Assembly (NCBI GenBank): GCA_941918925.1
Contig: OW799233.1
Location: 141,424,223 to 141,488,222 of the forward strand
Length of the DNA: 64,000 nt
Source: Phyto melanocephala
Taxonomy: Eukaryota > Arthropoda > Insecta > Diptera > Rhinophoridae
Reading direction: 5' to 3'
Shown in pieces: positions 20,397 to 34,756 of this stretch (the stretch's first letter is position 1; every line of letters starts with the position of its first letter). The position numbers were made by a program, and so were the translations under genes. The notes beneath the pieces were generated by a model, which made no database searches, had not been told where the DNA came from, and saw nothing but the letters and a program-made list of their open reading frames with translations.

Positions 20397-23194
20397 ATAA
20401 CTACTTATTATATTATTTACTATAATTTTTTTTTTGGTAGAAGAACACAAAAACATACACAAAACACTAGCACCAACAATATTAAAACTTTCGCTAGTCA
20501 CGCATTTGTCACTTGATGTTTCCTAAAAAGTGTCTTTAGAATTTTAAGTGCCCGATAATGATTATTTAAACACAAACACACACCACTAACAATTTTAGTT
20601 TTAGTGAAAAATACAAACTTACATACTCAGTTAAAATTTAACAGATATATTCAGATAAACAAATATATTAAACTTTATGTACATAATTGACTACAGTCTG
20701 TCGTACATTCGTAAGAAGTTGACATATTAGCGGGACAACACAGAAATTTACAAACATTTAGTCATTATAAACGTGAACATTTCTTACAAGAAAGTGAACT
20801 GAAGCGGCCGGCTTGTTTGTATCTTTTACTTACTCACATGTATATAGAGTGTTTGTTGTTTGATTTTGAGTGAAATGGTTGGTGTGTTGACCTTAAAAAA
20901 TTAAAATCCAAAGAAATTACATTTTTTGCTTATGGAGAATGTAAATTTAAAGCTTTATTTGTGGCAGAGTTGTTGAAGAATCATATAATAAAATTTATTA
21001 AAAAATTATTGAATTTTTAAAATTGCTTTAAATACTACCCTGAAGGAAACCTGGGGGCAAGTGTCTCCAAGTCACCAGTTTTGTCGACTATTGTGGTGAC
21101 TTCTTGGCGACATTGTCAACAAAGTGTCTACAATTTTTTGCATTTTCTTTGATGATCAGTACTGACATAGGAACTTTGGTGTTAACACATATTCAATTAA
21201 GCTTACATCTAAAACTTAACAGGAGCGGCAAGCATTTTGACCGAGCGTAAAATATTAAATTTGGCTGCAGTACAACAGTTATGCTTTTGTAATTGTTTTA
21301 AAGTTACGCCGTTTTAGCCATTTTCAAGTCGATTTTGTGGTTTTATCACCAATTTTACTTATAAATATGTAGTGGATTTCCTTAGTCATCATAGTGAGCA
21401 TTACTATTTATTACATAACATTGACGTTCATTTTAAGGTTTATCACTACAGCGTTAGCGCTGAATTTTTGCATTACCTACACTTTATCGGAAATCAAACT
21501 CGACTTTATCGATGGATTTTCGTGCAATAAGATTTATTTTATTTCTAATACATTCAGATTTAATATCAAGTACAACAACGGGTTATTATTTGTTACTTTC
21601 TATTTTTTATGATTTTTTTAAATTCAAAAATTTTATTATTTTACAAAATTTTTTTGTTGTACTTTTACTTTATCTTGAAAAAAAAAACTAGAATTTATGG
21701 ATGGATTTTAAGGCAATAAGATTTATTATATTTTTTATACATGTAGCTTTAAGATAAAGTACAAAAATTGGTATTTCAAAAATCTTATTATTAAAACAAA
21801 AAAAAATTTTCGACTTGTTCCTTAATAACTCTAAGACCGATGGCTTAATTAGAAAATCATATTAGAAAGATTTAAAGCTGGAATAATATAGCGTTTTTTG
21901 ACGGGTTTCTTAATAAAATCTAGTTCGTCGTTTCAAAATTACGCCAAGATGTATGGAGCAGCCTCTTTTTTTGCAAAAAAAAATTTTAAAAAAATTTTAC
22001 CATAGAATTTGAACTAATAAAGTTAGTTGACTATAAAGGTGCAAAAAAAAATAATAATTATTTTGCGAATTTTTGCTTGTTGCATAGTGTAACCAAAATA
22101 AACATTTGATGTAAATTTTAGTTTTTTAATAAAAATTTTTTATTTAGAACCGTAAGTGGTTAAGATCGGAAAAGTGGGAGTGATACCCTCATACGAATGA
22201 AATACTATATATGACAATTAATGCATGCCTAAAAAGTAGTGGCAGATAATATTAAAATTTATATCCTAATGAAAATTATAAAACTTTCTTGCAACCAACA
22301 AATGCATGCAATTTTTACATAATCTCAAGCATTTTTAAGATAAAGGTTGTTAACTGAGTGCACTGAAGGCACATAAAACTAACAACGTGTGCACGTGTAG
22401 ACAGACTCGTATAACGCACTAAGAACACTTGGACGGGATGGCAATAAAATAACTTGATTAAAATAGGTAACTCTATGCTTGCGGACTGGGTTGGTAACAT
22501 GATAATAGAAACTGCGAATATCATCGGCTCTAAATTTTCAGTTAGCAAAACTCACTAGCATCGAAGGACTCCATGATGAGAAAGTTTAAAAACCACCAAC
22601 GGACAGTATAAAATTGAGAGAATCTCAAGAAAACGTTTGCTACAGCATGGCATTATGTTAATTAAGGAATTCGTTGATAAGAGTCTGAGGCCTAAATTAT
22701 TGAGCACCGAAATATTAAGAGTGAAGACCCAAACAAATTTTTTTACTCAAATCAATTAATTCTTTCATAGCTCACTCATAAAACTACTTAAATTGAAAAA
22801 AATCAAAACCAACTGTCAACAATGACTAACAACAACATGCTTTGTGTTGTTCACAAGGCTCGCCCGTTTGGTGTCATCTTTATAATGAAACGTTAATTGT
22901 TACAAACATTAAACGCAACAACAACAACAGAAACATCTTCAACAGCACAACACACAGTGGTTTACAAATGTGTTATTTTTGAAAATGATTAAAAAAGTCA
23001 AATATTATCAGACCATAATACTTTTTAATTTTAAATGCTTTAAGTCTATTTTAAAAACAAAAATTAAATATATTTAATTTTACCAAAAAATTAATTAACT
23101 AAAAATTTATCTCTTGCTAGCTAACTGATAGTTAAAAAGTTCTCTCCAAATCTTATAATCAATCTAACTCTAGAAAAAAAATTTAAGAAATTTA
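20397..23194. other. Sparse stretch: diverged local duplication and a repeat F copy
   Basis: A diverged direct duplication of about 60 bp lies at about 21512 and 21702 (GGATTTT.....CAATAAGATTTATT..ATTT). A single repeat F unit is at 22140-22225. 22300-22960 is more complex, with a CAACAACAAC-rich part, but I find no gene there. The remainder is A/T-rich and unassigned. Confidence 0.45.
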
Positions 23195-23600
23195 TTTATT
23201 TTCAATTTTAATGTGAATCAATTTTATTTTGGCTTAATTTAATTTACTCTATTAATTAATTTTATAAATTAAATTAAATTAAATAACAGTAATTTTAGGA
23301 ATATTTCTTTTAAAATTATTTCCGATATTAGCCGAGTGGAATGCATTTTCGAAGCCAGCTACGATTTCGTCATCAGCATTTTTTATCGGTATACTAGTAA
23401 GTAATTTAAAAATCCTATTTATGTTACAATTTAATGAAATTTAAATTAGTGAATCATAGAATTAATTTTAAAATTTGTTTTTTTTTTTAACTTCACCTAT
23501 TAAATGACATTTTTATTCAATATGTTCGTATTTTTTTATATTCGCAATAAAATTCACATTAAAATTTAATATATAGAAAAGTTTGAATAAAATATTAATA
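23195..23600. mobile_element. Palindromic MITE, family P copy 1
   Basis: It contains TTTATTTTGGCTTAATTTAA, a block TTCCGATATTAGCCGAGTGG followed by AATGCATTTTCGAAG and TCGTCATCAGCA, and a final ATTCACATTAAAATTTAAT that inverts the AATGTGAATCA near its start. The same blocks occur, inverted, at 58195-58700. No coding capacity. Confidence 0.6.
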
Positions 23601-24674
23601 TTTAATTTATTTTCTTTACACACTTGCAAAGAGTAATTTTAATAAATTAAATTTGTTTGGTCATTAGTTAGTTATTCTTTCTCCACCAGCCTATAAGAGA
23701 TTTTTAACTACAATCCAATTTTATTAAATTTGTTTTATTCAATTTTAGGTTAATATTTGTGTCTTTCGAATTATTTTCAAGATAAAACGTTATTAAACCA
23801 CTGTACATGTAGCTGCAACACCATCAACGACATCAAAAAAATCTTGCGCTTTTGATTTCATTGTTTCGAGATGTGAATTGGAACAAAGTGTCTCAAAAAA
23901 TCTAAAGAAACTGTAACAAAATAAATATAAAATGCTCGATGGAAATTATACCAATTAAAATAATTATAAACACGCATATCGCGAAAGTACATAAATAAAT
24001 TTAAAAAAAAATACTATTTAACACACAATAAAATACAATGTTTAAATTGGTAACCATTTCCGCATAATTTGAATTTTGTATCAAATTAATTTCACAACAA
24101 AAGTCACTTTTTATATAAATTTATCAAGCATAGTAAGGCAGTTATTTTAACTTCTACTTCGTTTTAATTCAGTTTTCAGAGTTAAATTTATTATCTTTGT
24201 ATGTGTGTTACTGTTACTTTAACTGTGGGAATTGTCTATTTACTTAAAATAATGAATATAATTATAACAATAATAATATAATTGATGTTTTTGAAAAAAA
24301 AAACGAAGAAATATGATTTTTAGCTACACAATTACTTTTTGTACCCTTTACCATCAGTGACAAGGGTATATGCATATAAGTTCGTCATTACATTTGTTAT
24401 TTCTACAATATTTAATATTGTGCATTTCTAAAGATAGTGAAATCCGTCTGTCCGTGTATATAATGTCCCATGTCCCAGATATATTATGGACATAGGAGGT
24501 AGTATCAATACCTCAGATATAATTGGGAAATTTTTTTCTATATAAAAGTCATCAAAATCGGTCTATAAATTAGAGAGCTAAAGGTGAAAATTTTTAACTG
24601 CATTTGAAACTGAAGACTAAACATTCTATTATTAATATCATCTTTCCAAATATCACAGCCAATATGAAAATAAA
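23601..24674. other. AT-rich stretch with a decayed GTCY-type repeat at 24340-24660
   Basis: From about 24340 the sequence reads TACCCTTTACCATCAGTGAC, then AAGGGTATA and CCGTCTGTCCGTG. This looks like an old mini-me-like element of a different subfamily, running into the family A copy that starts at 24675. The rest is unassigned. Confidence 0.45.
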
Positions 24675-26833
24675 ACAAGTAAGAGCACTATATTCGGCTG
24701 TGCCGAATCTTTTATACCCACCACCAATTTTGTGTACATTTAAAGCACAATATTTATTATTTTGTTAATCGCTATGGAATAATCTCTTTATAATAAAATA
24801 TGTATCACTTTCTTTGTAGAGGGTGGTTAAATTTTAAGGGCCCATGTTGAAGGTGAACCACACCTAAGCCTCAACTTTTTTCTTGCATTTCATTTGACAT
24901 TTCTCAATCTCAGACTAACTCAATTTGAACCGTGGAAAGATACGCAATCGAGCAACGCTTTTAAATATTAAAGATTTTTATTAAAATGGGCGTTTAAATC
25001 AAAATGCATTTTGTGCACTTCGTGATTCTGTTGGTCAACATAATTGTTCGAATTCGTCCATAATCGTGAGAATTGTAAAAAATATTTAAATGTCTGCAAA
25101 GCAGGTCTGTATGAAATGTGAAACATCTGTGAATGCCATTTTAGTTCGTTGAATGGGAACCATTGCTGTTTTTTGCGATAGTGTGGCAAAAGAGCAGTCA
25201 ACCTCGACTCATCAACATGCCCAACGATTGAGCATCAACATTGTCATTGAAAATTTGGACCATCATATAGAGGCGTGGCGCTAAGAATGGGGGGGCCATT
25301 TGGCCGATATTTTGTTAAATACATAATTGAACCATACAAATATTATCATTATAAAAAGAAATAATAATAACTTCCTAAATAATTTGTGTTTTATTTAAAT
25401 TCAACATCGGCCCTTAAAATTTAACCAACCTTTATAACTTCGATATGCTACTAAAATGCTTTTGTAAATGTAGTCTTTTAATGAAAGTGGGCGTTAATGT
25501 AGGCGTGTCGATAAAGTTTCTGCTAATAAACACAACTTAGGAATTTCAATAAAGTCCTTTATTTTCCCAAAAACTTTGTCAATAGAGAAATTACATGAAT
25601 TTAAGATAAATCGTTATATGGGAGGTAGGCGTAAAAGTGGGCGTGCCAGCTAAACTTTTTGGCACAACAATTACATTGATTAGAAGGATATATGTAACAA
25701 ATTTCATCATCATACCTCTAATTTTGTCGGTTTTATGAGCTTTTGAATTTTATTAACGGTAGATTACGTGAAAAGTGGGCGTTATAGTAGGCGTGTCAAA
25801 ATTGTTTTTGCTAATAAGCACAACTAACGTATTTCAATATAGTCCTTTATTATTCCAAAATCTTTATTATTAGAGAAATTATATGAATTTCAAATAAACC
25901 GTTATATTGGAGGTGGGCGTAAAAGTGGGCGTAGCACCTTAATTTTTTGGTACAGAAATGACATTGTCTAGAAGGATATACGTAGCAAATTTGATCATCA
26001 TACCTCTAATTTTGGAGGTTTTATGAGCTTTTAAATTTCATTAACGGTATATAACGTGAAAAGTGGGCGTTATAGTAGGCGTGTCAAAGTTGTTTTTGCT
26101 AATGGGTACAACCCAGATGTTTCAATATAGACCTTTATTATTCCAAAATCTATATTAATAGAGAAATTATATGAATTTTGGGTAAAACATTATATGGGAG
26201 GTGGGCGTAAAAGTGGGCGTGGCACATTGATTTTCCGTTACAAAAAAGCCCCTTACCAAAAAACATAGTGTGCAAAATTTCAGAGTCGTACATCCAATTT
26301 TGTTGCTTTTATGACGTTTTTATTTTTAAATATACCGAAAAATACACTGTGCGGTATAAATTTTCGTACATTTTGATCGATAACTCCCCTCCTAAAGCAT
26401 AGATTTCGATAATTTTCGGGGAAAAATATTGTTTTTACTCAGGAAATATATATTCGAAGTTTCATGAGTCTACGTTAATGCGTTTGGACACAATTGCATT
26501 TTATTAGATGTTAGAAGGACACGGTTTTTTCGACCTACTCTCGCTTTACGAGCTATAACTCTCTTCCTAATATTCCGATTTAGCCCAATACCAAACAAAC
26601 CTTGTCTATAAGAAAGATTCTGGCAAAATTTGAGCCCCCTATCTTTTTCGGTGCGACCTCTATCGTGCTTTCAACAGACGGACAGACGGACGGACATATC
26701 TATATCGTCATCAAATCAAACCCTGATTCAGAATATATATACTTTATGGGGTCAAAAATTGATATTTCGATGTGTTACAAACGGAATGACAAAATGAATA
26801 TACCCCCACCCTCATTTTTTGGTGGCGGGTATA
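24675..26833 (-). mobile_element. Mini-me/DINE-like element, family A copy 3 (reverse)
   Basis: Read on the plus strand it begins ACAAGTAAGAGCACTATATT with the hairpin TATTCGGCTGTGCCGAAT and ends GGTGGCGGGTATA. It contains the captured TIR segment (ends near 24821 and 25428), three tandem ACGCCCACTTT units (near 25480-26230) and a GTCY tract at about 26680-26697. It is the only full family A copy in reverse orientation. The 85-codon plus frame over its end is repeat sequence, not a gene. Confidence 0.85.
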
Positions 26834-28324
26834 AAAAAAATAACAATGAAAAAAATTAAAACTGTGTTTTCTATTTAATTCAAAATCCTGCCTTAATTTT
26901 GGGCAATCTTTATATCAATTTTTAATTTTAAGGGGCAGTATGCAGTTCAGCCTGAATAAAGTTTTCTATTAGAGCATTTTTCTGTTTGCGAGTACGCACG
27001 AACGAAATTTTTGACACTTGTTATCTAACAGAGGGACTCTATTTAACTCAGGTGGTAGACTTTTTTCCTTCAACTGAAACAAAAACTAATGTTCTGACAA
27101 TTGCTTGGTCAAGAAGTTTTTAACGTTTCGCAACATAATTCTGCATAGTGACATAATTTCTACAGGAGAATTTATTTATGCATGTTATTAAAATGTTCAC
27201 AACTTTTAAATGTTTTTAAACGATATTTAATCACATTTGTCCATTAAACACTTGTCAATTACACATAAATTTTTTTTAACATACATTTACTATTATTTAT
27301 TTCATTATAATTATTTTTTATTAACAACTTTGTCTGTTTCATATTTGATTACACTATTTCAAACGATCGACATTATGCAATTGATATTAAAAATTGTTAA
27401 ATGTTTAGAAATTGAAAGTGCAAACAATTATAAATTTATTGATGAAGGTTATTGTGTTGGGTGTTTGCCACACAACGATTTGTAGCATTTTTTACGCTTG
27501 TTAGCCACTTTGATTGATGACTGCTACTTGTAACCTAAATAAGTTATTGAAATGTAACTAATAATAAGCAAACAAACAAAAAAATGACTGGAAACAAGTC
27601 GACTATATCTAATCTTAAATACTCTGCACCAGTTATATAGTACTTGCGAAATTTCTAAATTTTTCTTTAAATACAGACTTAATTGAAACATTTTTATAAT
27701 TGTAAACAATTTTCAAGCAAATCAAAAATGTTTGAAAATGTTCTACAAAAAAATTATAATATTTACATGAAATTTATTTTAAAAAATTGCTATAAATTAA
27801 AAAATTTTCTCAAAAAAAATTAACAGTTTATTAAAAACTTTTTACAAACTAAATTATAAAAAATAAGACTCATACAAATTTAATATTATTCAATTCGCTT
27901 TAAAAGTTTTCAATTGTTTTATAAAATAATTGACATTTTCATTATTTGGTCCATATTTTATGTTAAGCCAATTGAAATTTTAACCCCTAATACTTTAAAC
28001 ACTTCTTTTGTTCATCTGAGGCCAAGACTGACTTAAAGATTCAGTCGTTCGATATGTCAAAAATTGTTTCATTTCATAGTTTCATAGAACGAGAATTGAT
28101 ACCCTGAAATGCTTTATGTAAAGCAGGTGAAACAGTGTGCCATCCAATTACACATTTTGTTACGATTTTCTCATGTGGGTTAGAAGTCTAACAGATTTTT
28201 AGTTGACATAAACTTACGACTTTGTAGAATATTTAATGTTAATATACATATTTTAACAATATAAAAAAAATATTTTTTTTCAAAGAAATTTTTAAATACT
28301 AGATATTAACCAAATCAATTAATA
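26834..28324. other. AT-rich unassigned stretch
   Basis: A possible repeat start at about 26936 (CAGTATGCAGTTCAGCCTG) resembles 28978 (CAGAATGCAGTTCTGCCT). Otherwise I see no gene, TIR pair or known repeat. An 82-codon frame at 27237-27482 is hydrophobic, low in complexity and unsupported. Confidence 0.4.
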
Positions 28325-28900
28325 GTACATTTGCCCACCGTTTTATTTAAGACGCTGTCTAAGATTTAAACATTTTCATAGTTTACTGGTCAAGCCCTTC
28401 TTTCCTTTAATACGAATATATAAATTTATCGTAAGCCATTTTGTTTTGGCGGTTATCATTATAAGTTTTTTATTATGTTGTATTTTGATTGATGTGCTTT
28501 TTCAATTTATATTGACCCTCTCGGTCGTCGATTTTCGTGAAAAATTTTTGTAGGAATAGCCAACATGGTATATTATGTATATTTATTTAAAAAATAGAAA
28601 CAAAGGTGCCTATAAGTTATCCAAAGGCTCAAATATTAAAATGTTTGTGTTAAAAAAAAAGAAAAAAGGAAAAACCTAGACAGTCGTATTTATTTGCGTA
28701 TATATCAGCACGTTATGGAGTGATTATGATGGTTTTTAATGGAAATTGATTCCTAAATATTTCCAAAATATTAACACCACATACAGGTCTGCGCAATATC
28801 TAAGGGTTTCAACCAGCAACACATGGGCAGAGAGACAAACAGGCTCCGCTTATTTAATTTTACTATATACATATAAGCTTTAAAAAAATCAATATGAGCA
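28325..28900 (-). repeat. Family C repeat, decayed copy 2, followed by a GTCY-type remnant
   Basis: It shares with copy 1 the order TTTACTGGTCAAGCCCTTC, then TTTTGTTTTGGCGG.., then CCTCTCGGTCGTCGATTTTC. 28775-28890 (GGTTTCAACCAGCAACACAT, then GGCAGAGAGACAAACAGGC) resembles the GTCY end of an old mini-me element. Neither part is intact. Confidence 0.45.
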
Positions 28901-29138
28901 CAGATGAAGGATATACAAATCATCCCAAAATATCAAAAGAAAAAGAATACAAAACAATTTCTTAGTGTTAATGCCAGAATGCAGTTCTGCCTAAATTTCA
29001 GTTTTCCAAAAGAAGTAAATATATGTAAAATGAAACAACCTGAAATTAGAATTTGAAAAAGTTTTAGGCAACATTCCGTTTGCCAGACGGTACCTAAAAA
29101 GAAATGAAAAAGGGAATTTTTGACATTTATTACCTTAT

Positions 29139-31978
29139 ACACGCAAAGAAAAACCATGGTGATCACGACGGTCATATTATAGTTTCTATAACAATATTTG
29201 GTTGTCGAAAACAAGTAATAGTTATTATACCCGCCACCAAAAAAATGGTGGGGGTATATTCATTTTGTCATTCCGTTTGTAACACATCGAAATATCCATT
29301 TTAGACCCCATAAAGTATATATATTCTGAATCAGGGTTTGATTTGATGACGATCTAGCTATGTCCGTCCGTCTGTCCGTCTGTTGAAAGCACGATAGAGG
29401 TCGCACTGAAAAAGCTAGGAGGCTCAAATTTTGCCAGAATCTTTCTTATAGACAAGGTTTGTTTGGTATTGAAAATGGGCTATATCGGAATATTAGGAAG
29501 TGAGTTATAGCTCGGAATGCAAGAGTAGGTCGAAAAAACCGTGTCCTACGAACATCGAATAAAATGGTATTGTGTCCAAATGGATTAACGTACAGTCATG
29601 AAACTTCGAATATATATTTCTCGAGTCAAAGCAATATCTCTCACCAAAAATTACCTAAATCTAATCATTAGGAAAGGAGTTATCGATCAAAATGTACGAA
29701 AATTTATACCGCACAGTGTATTTTTCGGTATATTTAAAAACAAAAACGTCATAAAACCAACAAAATTGGATGTACGACTCTGAAATTTTGCACACTTTGC
29801 TTTTTGGTGAAAGGCTTTTTTTTAACGGAAAATCAATGTGCCACGCCCACTTTTACGCCCACCTCCCATATAACGTTTTACCTAAAATTGATATAATTTC
29901 TCTATTAATAAAGATTTTGGAATTATAAAGGGCTATATTGAAACATCTAAAATGTACTCATTCGCAAAAATAACTTTGACACGCCTACTATAACGCCCAC
30001 TTTTCACGTTATCTACCGTTAATGAAATTTAAAAGCTCATAAAACCGCCAAAATTAGAGGTATGATGATCAAATTTGCTACGTATATCCCCCTAGGCAGT
30101 GTCATTATTGTACAAAAAAATTAAGGTGCCACGCCCACTTTTACGCCCACCTCCCATATAACGTTTTACCTAAAATTGATATAATTTCTCTATTAATAAA
30201 GATTTTGGAATTATAAAGGGCTATATTGAAACATCTAAAATGTACTCATTCGCAAAAATAACTTTGACACGCCTACTATAACGCCCACTTTTCACGTTAT
30301 CTACCGTTAATGAAATTTAAAAGCTCATAAAACCGACAAAATTAGAGGTATGATGATCAAATTTGCTACGTATATCCCCCTAGGCAGTGTCATTATTGTA
30401 CAAAAAAATTAAGGTGCCACGCCCACTTTTACGCCCACCTTCCATATAACGTTTTACCTAAAATTCATATAATTTCTCTATTAATAAAGATTTTGGAATA
30501 ATAAAAGGCTATATTGAAACATCTAAAATGTACTCATTCGTAAAAATAACTTTAACACGCCTACTATAACGCCCACGTTCATTAAAAGACTACATTTACA
30601 AAAGCCTTTTAGTAGCATATCGAAGTTATAAAGGGTGGTTAAATTTTAAGGGCTGATGTTGAATTATTCAAATTATTTAGGAAATTATTATTATTTCTTT
30701 TTGTAATGATAATATTTGTACGGTTCAATTATGTATTTAACAAAATATCGGCCAAATGCCCCCCCCCCCCCCATCCTTGGCGCCACTCCTCTATCTGATG
30801 GTCCAAATTTTCAATGACAATGTTGATGCTCAATTGTTGGGCACGATGATGAGTCGAGGTTGACTGCTCTTTTGCCACACTATCGAAAAAAACAACCATG
30901 CTTCCTATTCAACGAAATAAGAAGGCATTCACAGATTTTCTAACATTTTATACAGACCTGTTTTGCAGAAATTTAAATATTTTTTACAATTTTCCCGATT
31001 GTGGATGAATTTGAATGATTATGTTGATCAAAAGAATTACGAAGTGCATTTAAACACCCATTTTCATAAAAAAAACCTGAATAACTTTAAACAGTTGCTC
31101 ATTTGCGTATCTTTCTACAGATCAAATTGAGTAAGTTTGAGATTGAGAAATGTCAAGTGAAATGCAGAAAACAAATTTAAAGACTAGGTGTAGTTCACCT
31201 TCAACATGGGCCCTAAAAAATTTAACCACCCTCTACAAAGAAAGTGATACATATTTCATTATAAAGATATTATTCAATAGCGATTAACAAAATAATAAAT
31301 ATTGTGCTTTAAATGTACACAAAATTGGTGGTGGGTATAAAAGATTCGGCACAGCCGAATATAGTGCTCTTACTTGTTTTTGATTCATTTCATCATATAT
31401 TTTGTCACGATAATCAAGCATTTTTTGAATTGTATCATTTAATGTTTACTTTTCGTAAAATTTTCAAAATGGTTGTCATTTAAAAATAGTATGATTTAAA
31501 AAAATAATTTGATTTCAACAATTCATCTTCTTGCTGAATAAATTTTTATTATATTAAAAGTTAGAGATGTCAAAAAAAACACAAAAATTGTGGAAAAATT
31601 GGAGAAACTTCAAAATAAACAAAAAAATTTTTAAAAAAATATTGGTATTAAAATTGCAATTAAATTGGTAAGTACAATCAATATGTGTATGTTACAGCAA
31701 AAAACAATAATTTGCCGTAAAAAAGCAAAGATTGTCGATTTCAATTGTAGTCATATATATGATTATTCAATGATACTTTAATTAAACATAATAATGATAA
31801 CTGGTAACCATTATATGTTTTAACCACAATCATATATATGATTATTGAATGCTACTTTAATTAAACATAATAATGATAACTGGTAACCATTATATGTTTT
31901 AACCACAATCATACAATTCATTCATAGTATGTTGCTCTACGATTATGGTTACCACAACCATACTTTTTCTTTGCGTGT
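29139..31978 (+). mobile_element. Transposon D2, split by family A copy 4
   Basis: It begins ACACGCAAAGAAAAACCATG and ends with the inverse, CTTTTTCTTTGCGTGT. The two halves (29139-29225 and 31378-31978) join into one copy homologous to D1. Because D2 lacks the E insertion, it shows E's target before transposition (CCAGTTATC). Near its right end a 79-bp unit is tandemly duplicated (31751-31829 and 31830-31908), each ending with TTTTAACCACAA. No reading frame is visible. Confidence 0.7.
29226..31377 (+). mobile_element. Mini-me/DINE-like element, family A copy 4
   Basis: It is full length from TATACCCGCCACC to CTCTTACTTGT, with a short GTCY tract (about 29363-29382), three tandem units spaced 284 and 287 bp (near 29847, 30131 and 30418), and the captured TIR segment (about 30632-31233) including a C homopolymer at about 30760. 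Joining the flanks (GTTAT and TTTTGATT) matches uninterrupted D1 with no duplicated bases, consistent with rolling-circle insertion. Confidence 0.85.
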
Positions 31979-33250
31979 AAATGAAAAATTTCGTTCCTTA
32001 TATTTAGACGGAATTTTATACTGAATTTTTCACATGAAATGACGTATACATATACATATATCTTTTTACAACTGAATGTAAAAACTAAATTATTTAGGTG
32101 TAACACCTTGTGTTTTACTTTTAAAAATTTTTAAACCCAAAAACTTCAAACATTTGAAAATTATCTGTTAATGATCATTTTTATATTAATTTTCTCGAAA
32201 TCATATATTTCTAAATTCACCTTAATATAAATATATAACAAGGTTAATCAGAGAGTCATGATTCGCCAACAGACTATTTTTTCTTTACTTATTTTAAGCT
32301 TCTGTTGTCAAAGTTCATTGATAAAAAACATTGTCTCCTTTTATTTATTTCAAATGTTAAACTTTATATATAAAAAATATTAACAAAAAAATTCTTTCTA
32401 AACAATGATTTATTTGATTTCATTTATTCACAAAGCTTGTGAGTTAAGTATAAGAAAGTTCAAAACATAGGGCACCAACAAGAATTTGTTGGTGTTTCAG
32501 TAATAATCTGTTTTTTATGAGTTATAAGCACATAGCCCATATGTTTTATTGGTATGGGGACGCTTTTGTTTATAAAAATGACATTGGTTTTTTAATGGCG
32601 CCAACTTTCCATCATCACAATTAGAGCCTCGTCGACACTCAGAATTTCCTAAGCCGCCAATTCATGTGGTAGGGTCGTCCACTATCTGCTAAGTGTGGAG
32701 GCTTCCCATAGCAGCTATGTTTTTATATTTCGTCTTCATAATAAAACACTCATGAAAATCTAATGTAAAATCCCAGGTGGAAGGGAATTACGATTACCTG
32801 ATGAATAAATATGTCTAGCCCTTTAGGTAAGCATTTATTTATTTTGTTTTCTTAGTTTGTTTATTTTTTTTAACTTTCTTCTGTGCTAAAATGTTGAAAT
32901 ATAATTTAAGAATTGTTAACAATTATGTATGTTGACGGAAGCGTAAATAAATATATACTTAAATACTCATGCAATTGGTAAATTGTAAAAACTTATTTTA
33001 TGGCTTCTTCTATATGCACCGCAATTATGATGAAAAATATTCGTATCAATAAATGAATATATATATTCGCTTGTTGTCTGCTATACAAACCACTTGTCTG
33101 TACAAACTGAAATAGAATAATGACGATATTTGAAAAATTATGTTCATAAGAACTACATAATTTACATTGCAACCAACATGCATTAGGTTTACGGGAAATG
33201 TGGTGTACTTGAGAACTTTAGACAAGTTTTTGCAAACTTAAAACAATTTT
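31979..33250. other. Unassigned stretch with a strong small hairpin
   Basis: At 32472-32495 there is a perfect-looking stem, CACCAACAA and TTGTTGGTG. 32540-32830 is more complex than average, with no reading frame or family that I recognise. The remainder is A/T-rich. Confidence 0.4.
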
Positions 33251-33727
33251 TGATAAAATAAAGTGGGCTCTAATCGGTAAAATTATAGCCAAAAATTTTT
33301 TTTAAATATATATTTCAAAAATTTACAAACGAAATTTTTTCAGCTACATGTTGGTCGTCACTACAAAATGGCGGACAATAAATTTATATATGGGTTAAAT
33401 CTGATATTTTAAAATGTAACTTCTTGAACCCCCTCAATATTGGTATCAGATGAAAGTGCTTGAACAGTAGAGTACAGTAAATTATTAAAAAATTTAAAGT
33501 CCAAGATGGCGTCTGAAACAAAATGGCTGATAAAAATTTTTTAACCCGATCAATATGGGTATCAAACTAAATGTTTTGACTAGTAGAATACAGTTTACAG
33601 GATGGCGTCGGAAATAATAACGGAAAATGGCGTATAACATGAAATATAGGTTAAGCTACGATGTGTGATTGTACCTGTGTACATGATGGTGAAGGGTATT
33701 ATCCTATATAGCACTCTTACTTGTTAT
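33251..33727 (+). repeat. Family C repeat, copy 3 with preserved 3' end
   Basis: Blocks run CACTACAAAATGGCGGAC, then CAATATTGGTATCAGATGAAAG, TAGTAGAATACAG and GATGGCGTCGGAAAT. The end is GAAGGGTATTATCC, then TATATAGCACTCTTACTTGT. The terminus matches the ...CTTACTTGT end of family A, which ties family C to the Helentron-like group, although the hairpin is degraded. Confidence 0.6.
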
Positions 33728-34752
33728 TTATTTTTAAATTTTCTATTAAGTATAAACTTTTTTTCCGATACTTAAGTTAATTTTTATTAATAAAATCAAT
33801 TTCAATTTTTACTTTAATAAAGTGCATTTAAACAAATCTATCCTCAATTTTATGTTTCACCTTTAATATATTTTTATTATAAAAAATCTTTTAAATATAT
33901 AAATTTTAGGTTATTGAAATCCAATATTTCCCCACTTTCCCCACTCTCTAACTGACCTTAACAATTAACCATCAGAGATATTACAATAGAAGTTAAAAAC
34001 CTATAATTAGATTAATCTACACACTTTTAGATTTTTTTTCTCTTTCTCTTTCATAATCATGTTTTTGTTATTTTTGTTAAAGCCGATTATAACTATTGAT
34101 TTCATATTTTGTAACAATTGAAAATTACATACAAACCCAATGCAAACCAGAAAACAAAAAGACTAGAAGAAGTGGTTTAAATAAAAAACTTATTTTAAAC
34201 TAACGTATATGTACGTATATATATGCTTCTCTTACTAATACATTCTAACATTTTGCATCTTTAAATTTCTCGTATAGGTACTTGTATTGCCTCTAATGCA
34301 CAAACGTTTTTAAAGGAAACAACTAGTTAAAAGTTGAATGTTCTAAGAACTGTTTTGTATAAAGAATCGATTAAAATAAACATGTTTGAATGTCAGTCGT
34401 TTGCATGTATACGTTTAATGACTTTAAGATTGTTATGGATATAAGAATAGTTAAGATAATATTTAGGAGAATTAGGATAATTTGGTTGATGTGAAAAAAT
34501 TATTAAAAAAATAAAATATTAAATAAATGTAATTTCTACAAATAGGCAATACATATTTCTTTTTTCAATAAGTGATCTTTATTTAACTTTCTTTGTAATA
34601 AAGTTTTAAGGAAAAAATATATATTTAAAAAGCATTTTTTTGCAATTAAGAGTTTAAGAAAAAATCTCAATAGAAAAACGAAATTAAGAAACTTTCAAGA
34701 TGTTACTATAGATAAAAATATTGTATAAGTAGGGTGTATTTCTATACTCATG
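33728..34752. other. AT-rich unassigned stretch
   Basis: I see nothing that can be assigned: no open frame with a recognisable domain, no paired inverted ends and no repeat shared with the rest of the window. Confidence 0.5.
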
Positions 34753-34756
34753 TTAA

